This document shows positions 59,533 to 59,632 of a stretch of DNA of 59,632 nucleotides, piece by piece. The DNA is from Ilumatobacteraceae bacterium (GTDB lineage Bacteria; Actinomycetota; Acidimicrobiia; Acidimicrobiales; Ilumatobacteraceae), in the NCBI GenBank assembly GCA_024643255.1, contig JAHENF010000014.1, positions 14,141 to 73,772 of the forward strand. Reading direction: 5' to 3'. The notes under the pieces are model-generated. The model ran no database searches. It saw nothing but the letters and a program-made list of their open reading frames with translations, and was not told the origin of the DNA. Each line of letters starts with the position of its first letter. Positions within the stretch are counted from its first letter, which is position 1. A program made the translations under genes and the position numbers.

Positions 59533-59632
<100 letters not shown>

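Overview
The window is one stretch of a high-GC actinobacterial chromosome. The gene complement and order resemble the class Acidimicrobiia (Ilumatobacter-like); this is an inference from the families present, since no taxonomic marker was searched. Evidence for an actinobacterium includes a full Pup-proteasome set (pafA, prcA, prcB, pup, dop, mpa), a HelY helicase next to tatC, a DUF4193-type acidic protein, nickel superoxide dismutase, and many leaderless genes with a TANNNT box 6-9 nt before the start codon. I see no tRNA genes, CRISPR arrays, insertion sequences or prophage. The only structural RNA is the 3' part of a 5S rRNA gene on the minus strand at the right edge, with its terminator.

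Layout. 1-4.1 kb: a protein tail, a crotonase, a small acetyltransferase pair, an Asp-rich DUF4193-like protein and a double-domain ThyX-like protein. 4.1-8.7 kb: tatB-tatC-helY operon followed by a small lipid-kinase-like protein. 8.7-11.4 kb: GDPD, YdeI-like, APH-like and signal peptidase I genes, which sit where pafB/pafC lie in mycobacteria. 11.4-22.5 kb: the Pup-proteasome locus, split by a 5-oxoprolinase operon (pxpA, amidohydrolase, pxpB, pxpC). 22.6-26 kb: ferredoxin, then a minus-strand operon of small membrane proteins, an unknown protein, a ubiquitin-like sulfur carrier (TtuB type), a TtuA-type tRNA thiolase and TrmI. 26-31 kb: a 1661-residue secreted multicopper oxidase with repeats and fibronectin domains. 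31.2-37.1 kb: LON-domain protein, two tandem D,D-carboxypeptidases and an ADP-forming acyl-CoA synthetase. 37.2-41.1 kb: a small membrane protein, a pair of palindromic repeats, a TetR regulator, divergent sodN/sodX, a beta-lactamase-fold hydrolase and an SDR. 41.1-47.3 kb: transketolase and transaldolase, a membrane molybdopterin oxidoreductase, and a LOG-family protein. 47.3-50.2 kb: GlcF-like protein and an ABC-2 exporter. 50.3-56 kb: Nei-type glycosylase, aldehyde dehydrogenase, APH-like kinase, GlcE and GlcD. 56-59.5 kb: two small membrane proteins, RarA, NUDIX hydrolase and a TPR protein, then the rRNA operon end.

How the genes work together. Pup is made with a C-terminal Gln, deamidated by Dop, ligated to substrates by PafA, recognised by Mpa and degraded by PrcBA. 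TtuB/TtuA/TrmI would modify the tRNA T-loop (2-thiolation at position 54, m1A58). The pxp genes open 5-oxoproline to glutamate. SodX would process SodN. TatB/TatC would serve the Tat-dependent last helix of the molybdopterin protein. GlcD, GlcE and GlcF together form a glycolate-type dehydrogenase although glcF lies about 5 kb away. Translational coupling is widespread: about twenty gene pairs overlap by exactly 4 nt (ATGA or GTGA), and I used this and the leaderless -10 boxes to choose start codons.
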